Part shown: positions 52,654 through 61,233 of the stretch, piece after piece
How the letters are laid out: each line of letters opens with the position of its first letter
Numbering within the stretch: the stretch's first letter is position 1
Assembly: GCA_023440965.1 (NCBI GenBank)
Contig: JAEZRC010000003.1
Location: 186,001 to 250,000, forward strand
DNA: 64,000 nt
Direction: 5' to 3'
From: Bacillota bacterium
GTDB taxonomy: Bacteria; Bacillota; Clostridia; Oscillospirales; Ruminococcaceae
Notes under the pieces: model-generated
What the model was told of the DNA's origin: nothing
What the model saw: the letters and a program-made list of their open reading frames with translations, nothing else
Database searches by the model: none
Position numbers and translations under genes: made by a program

Positions 52654-54024
52654 ATGCATAGAGAAAATGAAAAATCCAAAGGTCATAAGCTGCTTACTGC
52701 TGTTATTATCTTACTTATATTAATCATTATTACAACGCTCGTCGGTTCATTTTTCTTTACACAAAAAAATACTGCCCCTTCTGTTTTCGGCTATAATGTT
52801 TTTGTTATGAACGGAAAAGGTATGGAACCTTCATTAAAAGACAAAAGTGCTATTATAACAAAAGTGGGTATTATGCCTGAAAAGGGTGATGTTGCATTAT
52901 GCAAGCTTAAATTATCTGGCAATGACAATATTGTTTCAGTCCTTCGTGTTGTTGAAGTACAAGAAGCCAACGACAGCACTCAGTATTACCTCAAAAGTGA
53001 TAAAGGATCAAACTCCGATATAATTATTGCTCAGAAGAATGAAATTATCGGAAAAGCTGATATAGAAATACCTTGGCTCGGAAAGCTTATTTCTTTTGCG
53101 ACATCAAGATCAGGAATTATTGCTTTCATTATTATACCGGCTGCGCTTATTCTTATTTCATTGCTTGTCAGCATTCTCAAGCATACCGACGATTCTTATG
53201 ATGAAGAAGCTGATGATTCCAATAATTTTCTGGATTTAGATGAAGGAGTTAAGCTTGGAGTAATTAATGAAGTCGAGCCTGTTGAACCTGGAAAGCCAAT
53301 TGAACCTATAAAACCTGTTGAAGAAAAAACTTCTAAATCTATCAAAAAATCATCTTATGATGATGCGGTATTTCTACCGAAACGCCCTGAATTCATAAAA
53401 CAGGCAATACCTGCTTATGATTATGAGGAGCTTGCAAAGGTTAAGCCTTCTAAAATGAATGAAGAAGAAAAGACTGCTGAACCTAAAAAGATTTTAAAGG
53501 AAGAAAAACCAGTACAAGTTAAAACTAAAAAAGAACCTTTACTTGATGAAAATCTTGCTCAGCCAACATTAAAAGCTATTGATGAAGAGCCTGAAGCCTA
53601 TTTTGAAAAAATGATTGCTGCGCCTCTTGCTGACCCTATCATTGAAGAAAAGAACAAGCATATTTCTGAGCCTTCAATTAATAAGCCAAGTATTACGGTT
53701 GCTGAACATGTTATTGAAAAAGAGCCTGTTATGGCATCTGCACAGCATATTTCACTTGATAAGGATGGTAAGGCTGAATATAACAAAGTCATTCCTACTG
53801 CTGATATTCAAGACCTTGAAAAGGTGCTCCCATCATCACCCAAGAATAATTCAGACCGTGCAGCACAAAGCATTGATAATCTTCTTAAGTCAGTTCAATC
53901 ATCAGGCACAAGAAAATCTGACGACACTGATAATCTTATCACACCAAACTCCCAGAAAACTTCAACAAACAAGACTCTTGAAGAAATGATGAAGATGCTT
54001 GACCAGCACTCAAAAAACAACTAA
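52654..54024 (+). CDS. Membrane protein with catalytically empty S26 signal-peptidase (SipW-like) domain and long cytosolic tail
   Basis: A 456-residue protein. TM1 spans about 13-35, a beta-rich extracytoplasmic domain 40-145, TM2 about 152-173, then a charged Pro/Glu/Lys-rich tail of some 280 residues with little apparent structure. The outer domain fits the SipW pattern NVFVMNGKGMEPSL...GDVALCK...SVLRVVEV...YYLKSDKG. In active SipW-type enzymes the serine precedes Met-Glu-Pro and a histidine precedes Arg-hydrophobic-Val-Glu; here these are Gly56 and Leu97, so it should be inactive. A stable partner or scaffold role is possible. AGAAAGGAA precedes the ATG and a good promoter exists. Confidence 0.75.
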   Translation: MHRENEKSKGHKLLTAVIILLILIIITTLVGSFFFTQKNTAPSVFGYNVFVMNGKGMEPSLKDKSAIITKVGIMPEKGDVALCKLKLSGNDNIVSVLRVVEVQEANDSTQYYLKSDKGSNSDIIIAQKNEIIGKADIEIPWLGKLISFATSRSGIIAFIIIPAALILISLLVSILKHTDDSYDEEADDSNNFLDLDEGVKLGVINEVEPVEPGKPIEPIKPVEEKTSKSIKKSSYDDAVFLPKRPEFIKQAIPAYDYEELAKVKPSKMNEEEKTAEPKKILKEEKPVQVKTKKEPLLDENLAQPTLKAIDEEPEAYFEKMIAAPLADPIIEEKNKHISEPSINKPSITVAEHVIEKEPVMASAQHISLDKDGKAEYNKVIPTADIQDLEKVLPSSPKNNSDRAAQSIDNLLKSVQSSGTRKSDDTDNLITPNSQKTSTNKTLEEMMKMLDQHSKNN

Positions 54025-54034
54025 TACAGATTAT

Positions 54035-54064
54035 AAAAAATCCGACATTACGTCGGCTTTTTTA
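54035..54064. terminator. Terminator after the pseudo-signal peptidase
   Basis: CCGAC (54042-54046) and GTCGG (54052-54056) with A and T runs on either side (AAAAAAT before, CTTTTTT after). It can also serve the convergent gene. Confidence 0.78.
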
Positions 54065-54439
54065 TTATACCAGCCATTCTTTTGCCTTTTCATAATCATC
54101 GAAGCAAATCGCTTGAAAAGGTAAAGATTGACTCTTAATATATCTCTTATACTTCGAACTAAGCCCCACAAACGCAACTTTCTTCAGTGGCTTTCCAAGG
54201 TTAACAAAGCTATCAAGAATAAGCTTTATTATATCATCAGTTACAACTGTCTCGTCAAGATTAAGTGCAATAAAAGAGCTTGTTGACGGCTTTGAAATTG
54301 TTTTTAAGTCCTCTTTGAATTTCTCAATCACAAGATCTTTTCTGTCTTCAAGTGAATCAAGACCCTCAGCCCAGATCTCTCCGCCATTATAATAAAGTGA
54401 AAATGACTTCTTGTTAAATCCCTTTTCATACTTTTCCAT
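54065..54439 (-). CDS. Small protein with probable STAS/SpoIIAA-like fold
   Basis: A 124-residue soluble protein. The alternation of beta strands and helices (SFIALNLDETVVTDDIIKLILDSF, KKVAFVGLSSKYKRYIK, then DDYEKAKEWLV) resembles SpoIIAA-like proteins with the usual 'EEAKEWL' ending; the match is by pattern only. It follows argF by four bases with no clear ribosome site, so it may be translated by coupling. A related-looking domain ends the GNAT protein at 57135. Function unknown. Confidence 0.55.
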   Translation of the reverse strand: MEKYEKGFNKKSFSLYYNGGEIWAEGLDSLEDRKDLVIEKFKEDLKTISKPSTSSFIALNLDETVVTDDIIKLILDSFVNLGKPLKKVAFVGLSSKYKRYIKSQSLPFQAICFDDYEKAKEWLV

Positions 54440-54443
54440 ACAC

Positions 54444-55346
54444 TTATGCCATTAATTTTACAAGAACAGCCTTTTGTGCATGAAGACGATTTTCAGCCTC
54501 TTCAAAGATTTCATTTGAATGCTCTTCAAAAACTTTTGTTGTGATTTCTTCCTCACGGTGTGCAGGAAGACAATGCTGTACCATAGCGTCAGGCTTTGCA
54601 AGTGCCATAATTTCATCATTTATTTGGTAACCTTTGAATGCTATCTTACGCTCGTTAGCTTCCTTCTCCTGCCCCATTGAAGCCCAAACATCAGTAATAA
54701 TAACATCAGCATCTTTAGCAGCCTCCTTAGGTGAATGAGTGAGCTTAAAGTTAGGGTATGACTTTGCAAATTCAAGAATCTTTGAATCAGGCTCATATCC
54801 TTCAGGACAAGCAAGAGCAACATCCATGCCGACTTTTAAGCAGCCGACTGTAAGTGAATTTGCCATATTGTTTCCGTCTCCTATAAAGCACATTTTAAGT
54901 CCTTCAAAACGTCCCTTAAACTCACGGATTGTCATAAGGTCAGCAAGAACCTGACAAGGATGGCTAAAATCAGTAAGTCCATTTATAATTGGAATATTAC
55001 CAAACTCAGCAAGGTCTTCAACTTCCTTCTGCTCAAATGTACGGATCATAATGCCATCTATGTACCTTGAAAGAACGCGTGCAGTATCCTGTACAGGCTC
55101 ACCACGTCCAATCTGAAGGTCAGCAGATGATAGGAACAATGGGTGTCCACCTAACTGATGCATACCTGTTTCGAAAGAAACACGAGTACGTGTTGATGAC
55201 TTTTGAAAAATCATTCCAAGTGATTTTCCTTTAAGGTGTGGGTGTGGAATTCCGTGCTTTAGCTCATATTTAAGCTGGTCTGCAAGATTTAAAATATCAA
55301 TAATTTCTTCTTTTGATAAATCAAGCATTTTAAGTAAATGTTTCAT
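54444..55346 (-). CDS. argF: Ornithine carbamoyltransferase
   Basis: Makes citrulline from ornithine and carbamoyl phosphate. The 300-residue protein has the carbamoyl-phosphate motif SSTRTRVSF (residues 50-58), HPCQVLADLMTI, the ornithine loop SMGQE and the catalytic VQHCLPAHREEE. GAGGAGGAAAA precedes ATG 55346. It closes the arginine run and is separated from the preceding GNAT gene by 121 bases that hold a short orphan reading frame. Confidence 0.95.
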   Translation of the reverse strand: MKHLLKMLDLSKEEIIDILNLADQLKYELKHGIPHPHLKGKSLGMIFQKSSTRTRVSFETGMHQLGGHPLFLSSADLQIGRGEPVQDTARVLSRYIDGIMIRTFEQKEVEDLAEFGNIPIINGLTDFSHPCQVLADLMTIREFKGRFEGLKMCFIGDGNNMANSLTVGCLKVGMDVALACPEGYEPDSKILEFAKSYPNFKLTHSPKEAAKDADVIITDVWASMGQEKEANERKIAFKGYQINDEIMALAKPDAMVQHCLPAHREEEITTKVFEEHSNEIFEEAENRLHAQKAVLVKLMA

Positions 55347-55373
55347 GCTTTTCCTCCTCGTAAATAACTCTTA

Positions 55374-55454
55374 TTATTTCTTTAATTCTGTTAGTAATTT
55401 GCTCACAAAGCCGTTTTTCATAATTGCAGAAATTTTGTATTCAGCTTTTAATTC
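55374..55454 (-). pseudogene. Short orphan reading frame between GNAT and argF
   Basis: A 26-codon open frame ending SKLLTELKK with tandem stop codons, lacking a ribosome site at its ATG. The ending looks like a protein C-terminus, so it could be a gene remnant; I could not match it to a gene in the window. It may be chance. Confidence 0.25.
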
Positions 55455-55467
55455 TTATATTATCCCT

Positions 55468-55917
55468 TTATAATTTTATTTCCATTCCATTTGGAATATT
55501 TATAAACCCAAGTTTTTCATAAACAGGTCTGCCTTGCTCCGTTGCTTTTAGACTTATATTCATAACTCCCGCTTTTTTGGAATCTTCAATAGTATTGTTA
55601 AGGAGCTTTGTTGCAAGCCCCTGACGTCTGTAATTTTCATCTGTCCATACATTGAGCAGATACCCTGTTTTACCACACATACTTGAAAGCGTCGGCATTA
55701 TCTCATAAATACTAAGTTCAACTGTTGCAACGATTTCATCCTTATCAACAGCCAGCCATATAATAAAGTCATCCTTTTCTATATGACTTTTAAAGTAATT
55801 GCTTGTGGATTCAGAAAATACCTCAGGTGAAGGGATTCTACCGATATTATAAACAAATTTAATTCTGTTTCTAATAAGACTGTCTAAATCCTTGATTGTC
55901 GCCCTTCTAATTTCCAT
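55468..55917 (-). CDS. GNAT-family N-acetyltransferase
   Basis: A 149-residue GNAT enzyme. The motif NVWTDENYRRQGLATKLLNNTIEDSKKAGV (about 91-120) is the acetyl-CoA loop, with an earlier WLAVDKDEIVATVEL strand and a closing VYEKLGFINIPNGMEIKL. It is 20 bases downstream of argD in the arginine run; substrate unknown. GGTGGTGAA precedes the ATG. Confidence 0.85.
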   Translation of the reverse strand: MEIRRATIKDLDSLIRNRIKFVYNIGRIPSPEVFSESTSNYFKSHIEKDDFIIWLAVDKDEIVATVELSIYEIMPTLSSMCGKTGYLLNVWTDENYRRQGLATKLLNNTIEDSKKAGVMNISLKATEQGRPVYEKLGFINIPNGMEIKL

Positions 55918-55937
55918 ACTTATTCACCACCAGTCAG

Positions 55938-57110
55938 TTAAGCAAGGATTTCTTTGATGATTGCTATTCCCTTATCAATTTCATTATAAGTAATTGTGAG
56001 TGGCGGGAGAAAACGGATTTTTGCTTTTGCAGTCAGTACAAGCAGACCTTTATCGAGTGCTTTTTTAAGAACATCACCAGCAGTCATATTATCTTTTTCA
56101 AAAGTAATTCCAAGCATTAAGCCCATACCGTCAACTGCCTTTACAGCAGGTATTTCCATAAGCTTATCTGTAATGTACTTGCCCTTTACAGCAACTTCGT
56201 CAATGAAATTTTTGTCGGATAATGTATCTAACACAGCCATTCCGCCGGCACAAGCTATTGGATTTCCGCCAAAGGTTGAACCGTGTGTTCCCGGTGTGAA
56301 AACATTGTCGCATTTTGTATCAGCAAGACAAGCACCAATCGGTATTCCCCCAGCAAGACCTTTTGCAAGTGTTGTGATGTTTGGCTTAACATTAAATACT
56401 TCTGAAGTGAGGAACTTTCCTGTTCGGCCGACACCTGTCTGAACTTCATCGGCTATTGTGAGGATATCCCTCTTTCCACATTGCTCAGTAATTGCATCAA
56501 CAAATTCTTTTGTGAGTGGAACTACTCCGCCCTCACCCTGTACAAACTCAAACATTACAGCACATACTGTATCATCAAGTTTTGCTTTTAAATAATCAAT
56601 GTTGTTTGCTTCAACATTAATGAAACCTTCAAGAAATGGGAAGAAATAATTGTGGAAATTATCCTGCCCTGTTGCTGATAATGTCGCAAGTGTTCTTCCG
56701 TGGAATGAGTTGACAAGTGTGATTATATTGTGCCTGCCTTTTCCATACTTGTCAAAGCTATATTTCCTAGCAAGCTTTATCGCACATTCATTTGCTTCTG
56801 CTCCGCTGTTCCCTAAAAATACTTTTGAGTATCCTGTCATCTCACAAAGCTTCTGGGCAAAATCTGCCTGTATTTTTGTGTAGTAATAATTTGAAGTATG
56901 CTGAATTTTATGTGCCTGTTCGCATATAGCCTCAACCCATTTATCATTACAGTAGCCAAGTGAATTCGTTCCGATACCACTGCCAAAATCTATATAATGC
57001 TTGCCGTCCTCATCGGTAGCAACTCTGTCCTTTCCACCCTCGAGTACAACATCATATCTTCCGTAAGACCCCATTACGTGTGAATTAAACTGATTAATAG
57101 TCTGTGACAT
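55938..57110 (-). CDS. argD: Acetylornithine aminotransferase
   Basis: PLP enzyme converting acetylglutamate semialdehyde and glutamate to acetylornithine. The 390-residue protein shows the class III aminotransferase pattern: NSGAEANECAIKLARKYS, FEFVQGEGGVVPL, IADEVQTGVGRTG, and the PLP lysine in TTLAKGLAGGIPIGA. Context with argB, argC, argJ and argF favours the arginine enzyme over GABA or succinylornithine transaminases. AAGGAG precedes the ATG. Confidence 0.95.
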   Translation of the reverse strand: MSQTINQFNSHVMGSYGRYDVVLEGGKDRVATDEDGKHYIDFGSGIGTNSLGYCNDKWVEAICEQAHKIQHTSNYYYTKIQADFAQKLCEMTGYSKVFLGNSGAEANECAIKLARKYSFDKYGKGRHNIITLVNSFHGRTLATLSATGQDNFHNYFFPFLEGFINVEANNIDYLKAKLDDTVCAVMFEFVQGEGGVVPLTKEFVDAITEQCGKRDILTIADEVQTGVGRTGKFLTSEVFNVKPNITTLAKGLAGGIPIGACLADTKCDNVFTPGTHGSTFGGNPIACAGGMAVLDTLSDKNFIDEVAVKGKYITDKLMEIPAVKAVDGMGLMLGITFEKDNMTAGDVLKKALDKGLLVLTAKAKIRFLPPLTITYNEIDKGIAIIKEILA

Positions 57111-57134
57111 TTTATTTCAACTCCTTTTAAAAAA

Positions 57135-58073
57135 TTAATCTATATCTGGTTTTTCATTCAAATAATCAGGTATGTTATCCATTATATCCTGAATATCATT
57201 TACCTCTTCAAACATTTTCATGGTATCAGCCTTTAATATTTCAAAAGCTTTTTCAAGTGAATCAGTTTTCTTAAGAATGAAATATTTTGAGAATTCAACA
57301 GACCACATATCCATTTCCTCTTCAATATCATTTACTTCATTCATAACAAAAATGACTACTTTGCAGTCCGTTTTTGCCATTTGCGGAATAAGGAATGAAA
57401 ATCCCCATTCAACATCAGCCTTTTCATCCTCAAAACCATTTTTGGCATTGATAATAAAATTACTGCCTTTATTTGCTCTTAATAATTCAAGAGCAAAGGT
57501 AGTCGGTTTTCTGTAATTTTCAAAGCTCGCAAATTTCTTCCACTCAAGCACAACCGCATTTTCTTTGTCATTGTATTTTACGTTACAATATTCTGAATCA
57601 AATTCATTTTTTGATATTGGTTCTTTTTCAAGATAATCAAATGTAGTATTATTATCAGTGGTGGTTGTCTTAAAAGTTTTATATCCCGCTTTTTTATAAA
57701 ATGATAAATTCTTTGGACTTTTGCTACTTGTAAAAAGTTCATATCTATGTGAAGGGAAGCAGTTTTCAATATATTTTAATAAGCTTTTCCCGACACCTTT
57801 ATTTTGATAATCAGGGTGCACAATCAACTTTTCAATGAAAAGCGTTTTATCTTTTTCATATCCTCGAACGGATCCTATTATTTTATTCGTAGTATCTTCA
57901 ATCGCTTTAATGACAATTCCATTCTTAAATTTTTCTTGTAAAGGCTCAATATTCTCGGTTAATGGAGAAATAAGAAAATTATTCAGCAATTGTGCTTCGC
58001 TTAAAAAAGCTAACTTTTGTAATTCTAAAATTTCATTTAAATCAGCTTTCGTTGCTTTTTCAATAGTAACCAA
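57135..58073 (-). CDS. GNAT acetyltransferase fused to a STAS-like domain
   Basis: A 312-residue two-domain protein. Residues 1-150 are GNAT, with the acetyl-CoA loop VHPDYQNKGVGKSLLKYIENCF and SFYKKAGYKTFKT. Residues 160-290 look like a SpoIIAA/STAS-type domain (YNDKENAVVLEWKKFASFENYRK through TDSLEKAFEIL). I know of no assigned function for the pair. It starts with TTG at 58073, with GGGAGG 7 bases away. It lies immediately upstream of argD. Confidence 0.72.
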   Translation of the reverse strand: MVTIEKATKADLNEILELQKLAFLSEAQLLNNFLISPLTENIEPLQEKFKNGIVIKAIEDTTNKIIGSVRGYEKDKTLFIEKLIVHPDYQNKGVGKSLLKYIENCFPSHRYELFTSSKSPKNLSFYKKAGYKTFKTTTTDNNTTFDYLEKEPISKNEFDSEYCNVKYNDKENAVVLEWKKFASFENYRKPTTFALELLRANKGSNFIINAKNGFEDEKADVEWGFSFLIPQMAKTDCKVVIFVMNEVNDIEEEMDMWSVEFSKYFILKKTDSLEKAFEILKADTMKMFEEVNDIQDIMDNIPDYLNEKPDID

Positions 58074-58139
58074 TTTATATCCTCCCTTTTAAAAAGTATT
58101 AAGCAATTATCCATGATTGAAAAGTATATGCTCCGAGCC

Positions 58140-58220
58140 TTAGAATTGACTTTTTAACATAAATTGTGTACCGACACCCTCGTTTGACAAAATTTCAATT
58201 AGGATATAAAAATCACCCAT
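58140..58220 (-). pseudogene. Relic of the argB 3' end
   Basis: A 26-codon frame contains ILIEILSNEGVGTQF (58205-58161), which matches the ArgB C-terminus ILIELLTNEGIGTQF (59014-58970) at 12 of 15 residues, and the surrounding DNA matches at roughly three-quarters of positions over about 44 bases. No ribosome site precedes it. It is separated from the intact argB end by the small membrane protein and the YbaK gene, so those two genes lie between two versions of the argB end. Confidence 0.7.
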
Positions 58221-58232
58221 GTTAGTCGTTGA

Positions 58233-58448
58233 CTATCTATCTTCCATTATTTCTTCGCCATTTTTTCTTACTGTTTTAATGATAAATGGAATCAATCTGA
58301 CAACAGCATAGCCTATTGCTGAACCAATTGACCATGCAATTATTGAACCGCCCTGAACGAAATCAGCCTTTTGTGCAATAAACATAGTTACTAAAAAAAC
58401 TACAAAGTAAAGTAATACATTCAATATATATTCAAAAAACTTTTTCAC
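58233..58448 (-). CDS. Small two-helix membrane protein
   Basis: A 71-residue protein with two hydrophobic helices (about 8-26 and 35-58) and a charged end KTVRKNGEEIMEDR. It starts with GTG at 58448, with GGGGGAT upstream. No family recognised. It follows the YbaK-like gene by 23 bases. Confidence 0.6.
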   Translation of the reverse strand: MKKFFEYILNVLLYFVVFLVTMFIAQKADFVQGGSIIAWSIGSAIGYAVVRLIPFIIKTVRKNGEEIMEDR

Positions 58449-58471
58449 GTTAAATCCCCCGTTTTTATTCT

Positions 58472-58918
58472 TTAATAAAACACCCCAATAATATTATTAA
58501 CTTTCATAATGTCCTTCGGCTCAATTTTTAATGTCATTAGTTCGTTCCCCGTACCACCATATACAAAATCATGATTAAGAAGTTTCCCGTCAAAAAGGCA
58601 TCGCAATTTTAAACCAACTAATGGTATCGATCCTATCTCATACCCAGCTTGTAACTTTATTTTATTTTTGTCTGCCATTTTTAGTTTTGAAAAACCAAAT
58701 TGCTTTTTAAGCTCTTCGAAATTCAATCTGCCGTTCTGGACTGATGTAATACAACTTATCAATTCATTTTCTGTTTGAAGCACAAATGTTGGTGCAGATT
58801 TTTCAATTGGATAATAATGATTGGCATCTGCAACAGATAAAATTGGCTTATCCTGAAGAATTATTTCATAATTAATATTTCTTTTATCAAGTAATTGTCT
58901 TAAATCATCAACTGTCAC
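58472..58918 (-). CDS. YbaK/EbsC-type aminoacyl-tRNA deacylase
   Basis: A 148-residue member of the YbaK/ProRS-editing family, which clears mischarged tRNA such as Cys-tRNA-Pro or Ala-tRNA-Pro. The core motif GYEIGSIPLVGLKLRCLFDGKLLN then YGGTGNELMTLKIEPKDIM is clear. The start is GTG 58918, with GAGGGAA upstream. Which mischarged tRNA it acts on is unknown. It sits between argB and the small membrane protein. Confidence 0.82.
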   Translation of the reverse strand: MTVDDLRQLLDKRNINYEIILQDKPILSVADANHYYPIEKSAPTFVLQTENELISCITSVQNGRLNFEELKKQFGFSKLKMADKNKIKLQAGYEIGSIPLVGLKLRCLFDGKLLNHDFVYGGTGNELMTLKIEPKDIMKVNNIIGVFY

Positions 58919-58963
58919 TGTTTTTCCCTCGCAAATCTCAACGCTCTACGTTTTCTATAAGTT

Positions 58964-59821
58964 CTAACTGAATTGTGTTCCAATACCTTCATTTGTCAAC
59001 AGCTCAATTAGAATTGAATGTGCAAGTCTTCCATCGATAATAGAAGTCTTGCTGACTCCACGTCTTACTGCTTCAACACAACAATCAATTTTAGGGATCA
59101 TACCACCTGAAATTATCCCCTTGTTTTTAAGGTAAGGAACTTCACTAACATTTACTGTCGGGATAAGTGTTGAATCATCATCCTTATCTTCAAGTAATCC
59201 GACAATATCAGTCATAAGAATAAGATTTTCTGCCTTAAGGCAAGCTGCAATTCTTGCTGCTGCTGTATCGGCATTTATATTATAGGTTTTACCGTCGTCA
59301 CCTGTTGCAATAGTTGCAATAACCGGAACATAGCCGTTATTGATTGCATCAAGAATAGGTTTTGTATTAATATCGGTAATCTCACCAACATATCCAAGAT
59401 CAACCTCGCCCTTGAGCTTTTCAGCCTTAATCATTCCGCCGTCCAATCCACAAAGTCCGATTGCCTTGCCCTTATGCTGTTCTAAAAGAGAAACAAGTTC
59501 CTTATTGACCTTGCCTGCCAATACCATTTTGACTATATCTATTGTTGCCTCATCAGTGTATCTGAGTCCGCCGATAAATTTGCTTTCAATGCCAACTTTA
59601 TTTAACATATCATTTATCTCAGGGCCACCACCGTGAACAAGAACAACTTTTATTCCAACAAGTGAAAGCAGAACAATATCACTCATTACGGCATCCTTAA
59701 GTTCACTATTCGTCATTGCATTTCCGCCATATTTTATAACAACTATCTTATTGTTGTAATGCTGTATGTATGGTAGTGCATCAATTAATACCTGTGAACG
59801 TATGTTATTTGATATAGCCAT
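58964..59821 (-). CDS. argB: Acetylglutamate kinase
   Basis: Phosphorylates acetylglutamate with ATP. The 285-residue protein has YGGNAM, the glycine loop LVHGGGPEINDML, GLCGLDGGMI and the C-terminal KGIISGGMIPKIDCCVEAVRRGV, ending NEGIGTQFS. It is the second step of the acetylated arginine pathway. A relic of its 3' end lies 0.8 kb downstream. AAAGGAGAA precedes the ATG. Confidence 0.96.
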   Translation of the reverse strand: MAISNNIRSQVLIDALPYIQHYNNKIVVIKYGGNAMTNSELKDAVMSDIVLLSLVGIKVVLVHGGGPEINDMLNKVGIESKFIGGLRYTDEATIDIVKMVLAGKVNKELVSLLEQHKGKAIGLCGLDGGMIKAEKLKGEVDLGYVGEITDINTKPILDAINNGYVPVIATIATGDDGKTYNINADTAAARIAACLKAENLILMTDIVGLLEDKDDDSTLIPTVNVSEVPYLKNKGIISGGMIPKIDCCVEAVRRGVSKTSIIDGRLAHSILIELLTNEGIGTQFS

Positions 59822-59916
59822 TTTTGTTTCTCCTTTTTAATGCTATTAAATTTACTCGTTAAAACTATCTTTGTCTTTCAATAAAATATCCGTATAGCAA
59901 ACCTTCTGCTTTATGA

Positions 59917-61206
59917 TTATGAACGATAATCTCCGTTTATCTTTACATAATCATATGTCAGATCGCATCCCCATGCTGTCGCTTCTGAATCACCATTATT
60001 AAGATTTATATTAATATTTATTTCATCTTCAAGAAGGATTTTCTTCGCGATATCCTCAGAAAAATCAAGTCCCTTACCATTCTTGCAGACATCAATGCTG
60101 CCCTGCTTTGAAGCAAAAGAAACATCGACCTTGTCAATGTCAACATCAGTTTCTGCGTAGCCTATTGCACATAAAACCCTTCCCCAGTTTGCGTCAGAGC
60201 CGAACATTGCTGCTTTGAAAAGGCTTGAAGTAATAACACTCTTTGCAACAATAATTGCATTTTCCTGTGAAGTTGCACCAGTTACATTACATTCAAGGAG
60301 CTTTGAAGCACCCTCACCATCTTTAGCAAGCATCCTTGTCATATTCATCATAACAACGTACAAAGCATTCTCGAACTTCTTATATTCTAATGAATTTTCA
60401 TCTGTGATTTCATTATTACCTGCAAGACCGGAAGCCATTACGCTCACCATATCATTTGTTGAAGTGTCACCGTCAACGCTTAGGCAGTTATATGTTATTT
60501 TCACGACCTTATCAAGTGCATTCTGAAGCATTTTTGTTGAGATAGCAACATCAGTTGTAATGAAATTCAAGGTGGTTGCCATATTCGGATGAATCATTCC
60601 GCTGCCCTTTGCCATTCCGCCAAGGTGACAGATGCTTCCGTCAATTTCAAATTCAACAGCAACTTCCTTCTTGAAGGTATCTGTTGTCATAATTGCCTTT
60701 GCACATTCTTCACTCTTATTTGAGGATAATCCTTCAGCAAGCTCACTCATCTTTTTTTCTATAGGTTCAATATATAACGGCTGACCAATAACGCCAGTTG
60801 AGGCAACAATAACGTCATCAGCATTTATTCCAAGTATCTTCGCAGTCATATCACACATCTTATGTGCAATTTCTTCACCGTTAGCGTTGCACGTGTTAGC
60901 GTTCTTTGAATTTACAATAACAGCCTGTGCAAAACCGTCGGTTATATTTTTCTTTGTTACAATTATCGGTGCGCCTTTGACCTTGTTAAGTGTATAAACA
61001 GCAGCAGCATTGCACTTCTTTTCACAGAATATCAATCCAACATCGTTCTTCTTTTTTGATGTGTCAACAACTTGTGGCTCGTTTGATTTATCATTGGCAA
61101 GTGGCTTGTTTGTAATACCACAATATATGCCGTTTGCCTTAAATCCTTTTGAAGCACACACACCACCGTCAACATATTTAAAACCTTCAAAGTTCTTTAG
61201 ATCCAT
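59917..61206 (-). CDS. argJ: Bifunctional glutamate/ornithine acetyltransferase (ArgJ)
   Basis: Recycles the acetyl group from acetylornithine to glutamate and can also make acetylglutamate. The 429-residue proenzyme self-cleaves before the threonine of AKGSGMIHPNMATTLNFITTD; that residue is Thr211. There is a basic, Asn/Asp-rich insert around residues 35-55. The C-terminus TAWGCDLTYDYVKINGDYR is usual. TAAGGAGC precedes ATG 61206; argB begins 95 bases downstream. Confidence 0.95.
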   Translation of the reverse strand: MDLKNFEGFKYVDGGVCASKGFKANGIYCGITNKPLANDKSNEPQVVDTSKKKNDVGLIFCEKKCNAAAVYTLNKVKGAPIIVTKKNITDGFAQAVIVNSKNANTCNANGEEIAHKMCDMTAKILGINADDVIVASTGVIGQPLYIEPIEKKMSELAEGLSSNKSEECAKAIMTTDTFKKEVAVEFEIDGSICHLGGMAKGSGMIHPNMATTLNFITTDVAISTKMLQNALDKVVKITYNCLSVDGDTSTNDMVSVMASGLAGNNEITDENSLEYKKFENALYVVMMNMTRMLAKDGEGASKLLECNVTGATSQENAIIVAKSVITSSLFKAAMFGSDANWGRVLCAIGYAETDVDIDKVDVSFASKQGSIDVCKNGKGLDFSEDIAKKILLEDEINININLNNGDSEATAWGCDLTYDYVKINGDYRS

Positions 61207-61233
61207 AGATAATGCTCCTTAATAAGTTATGTA

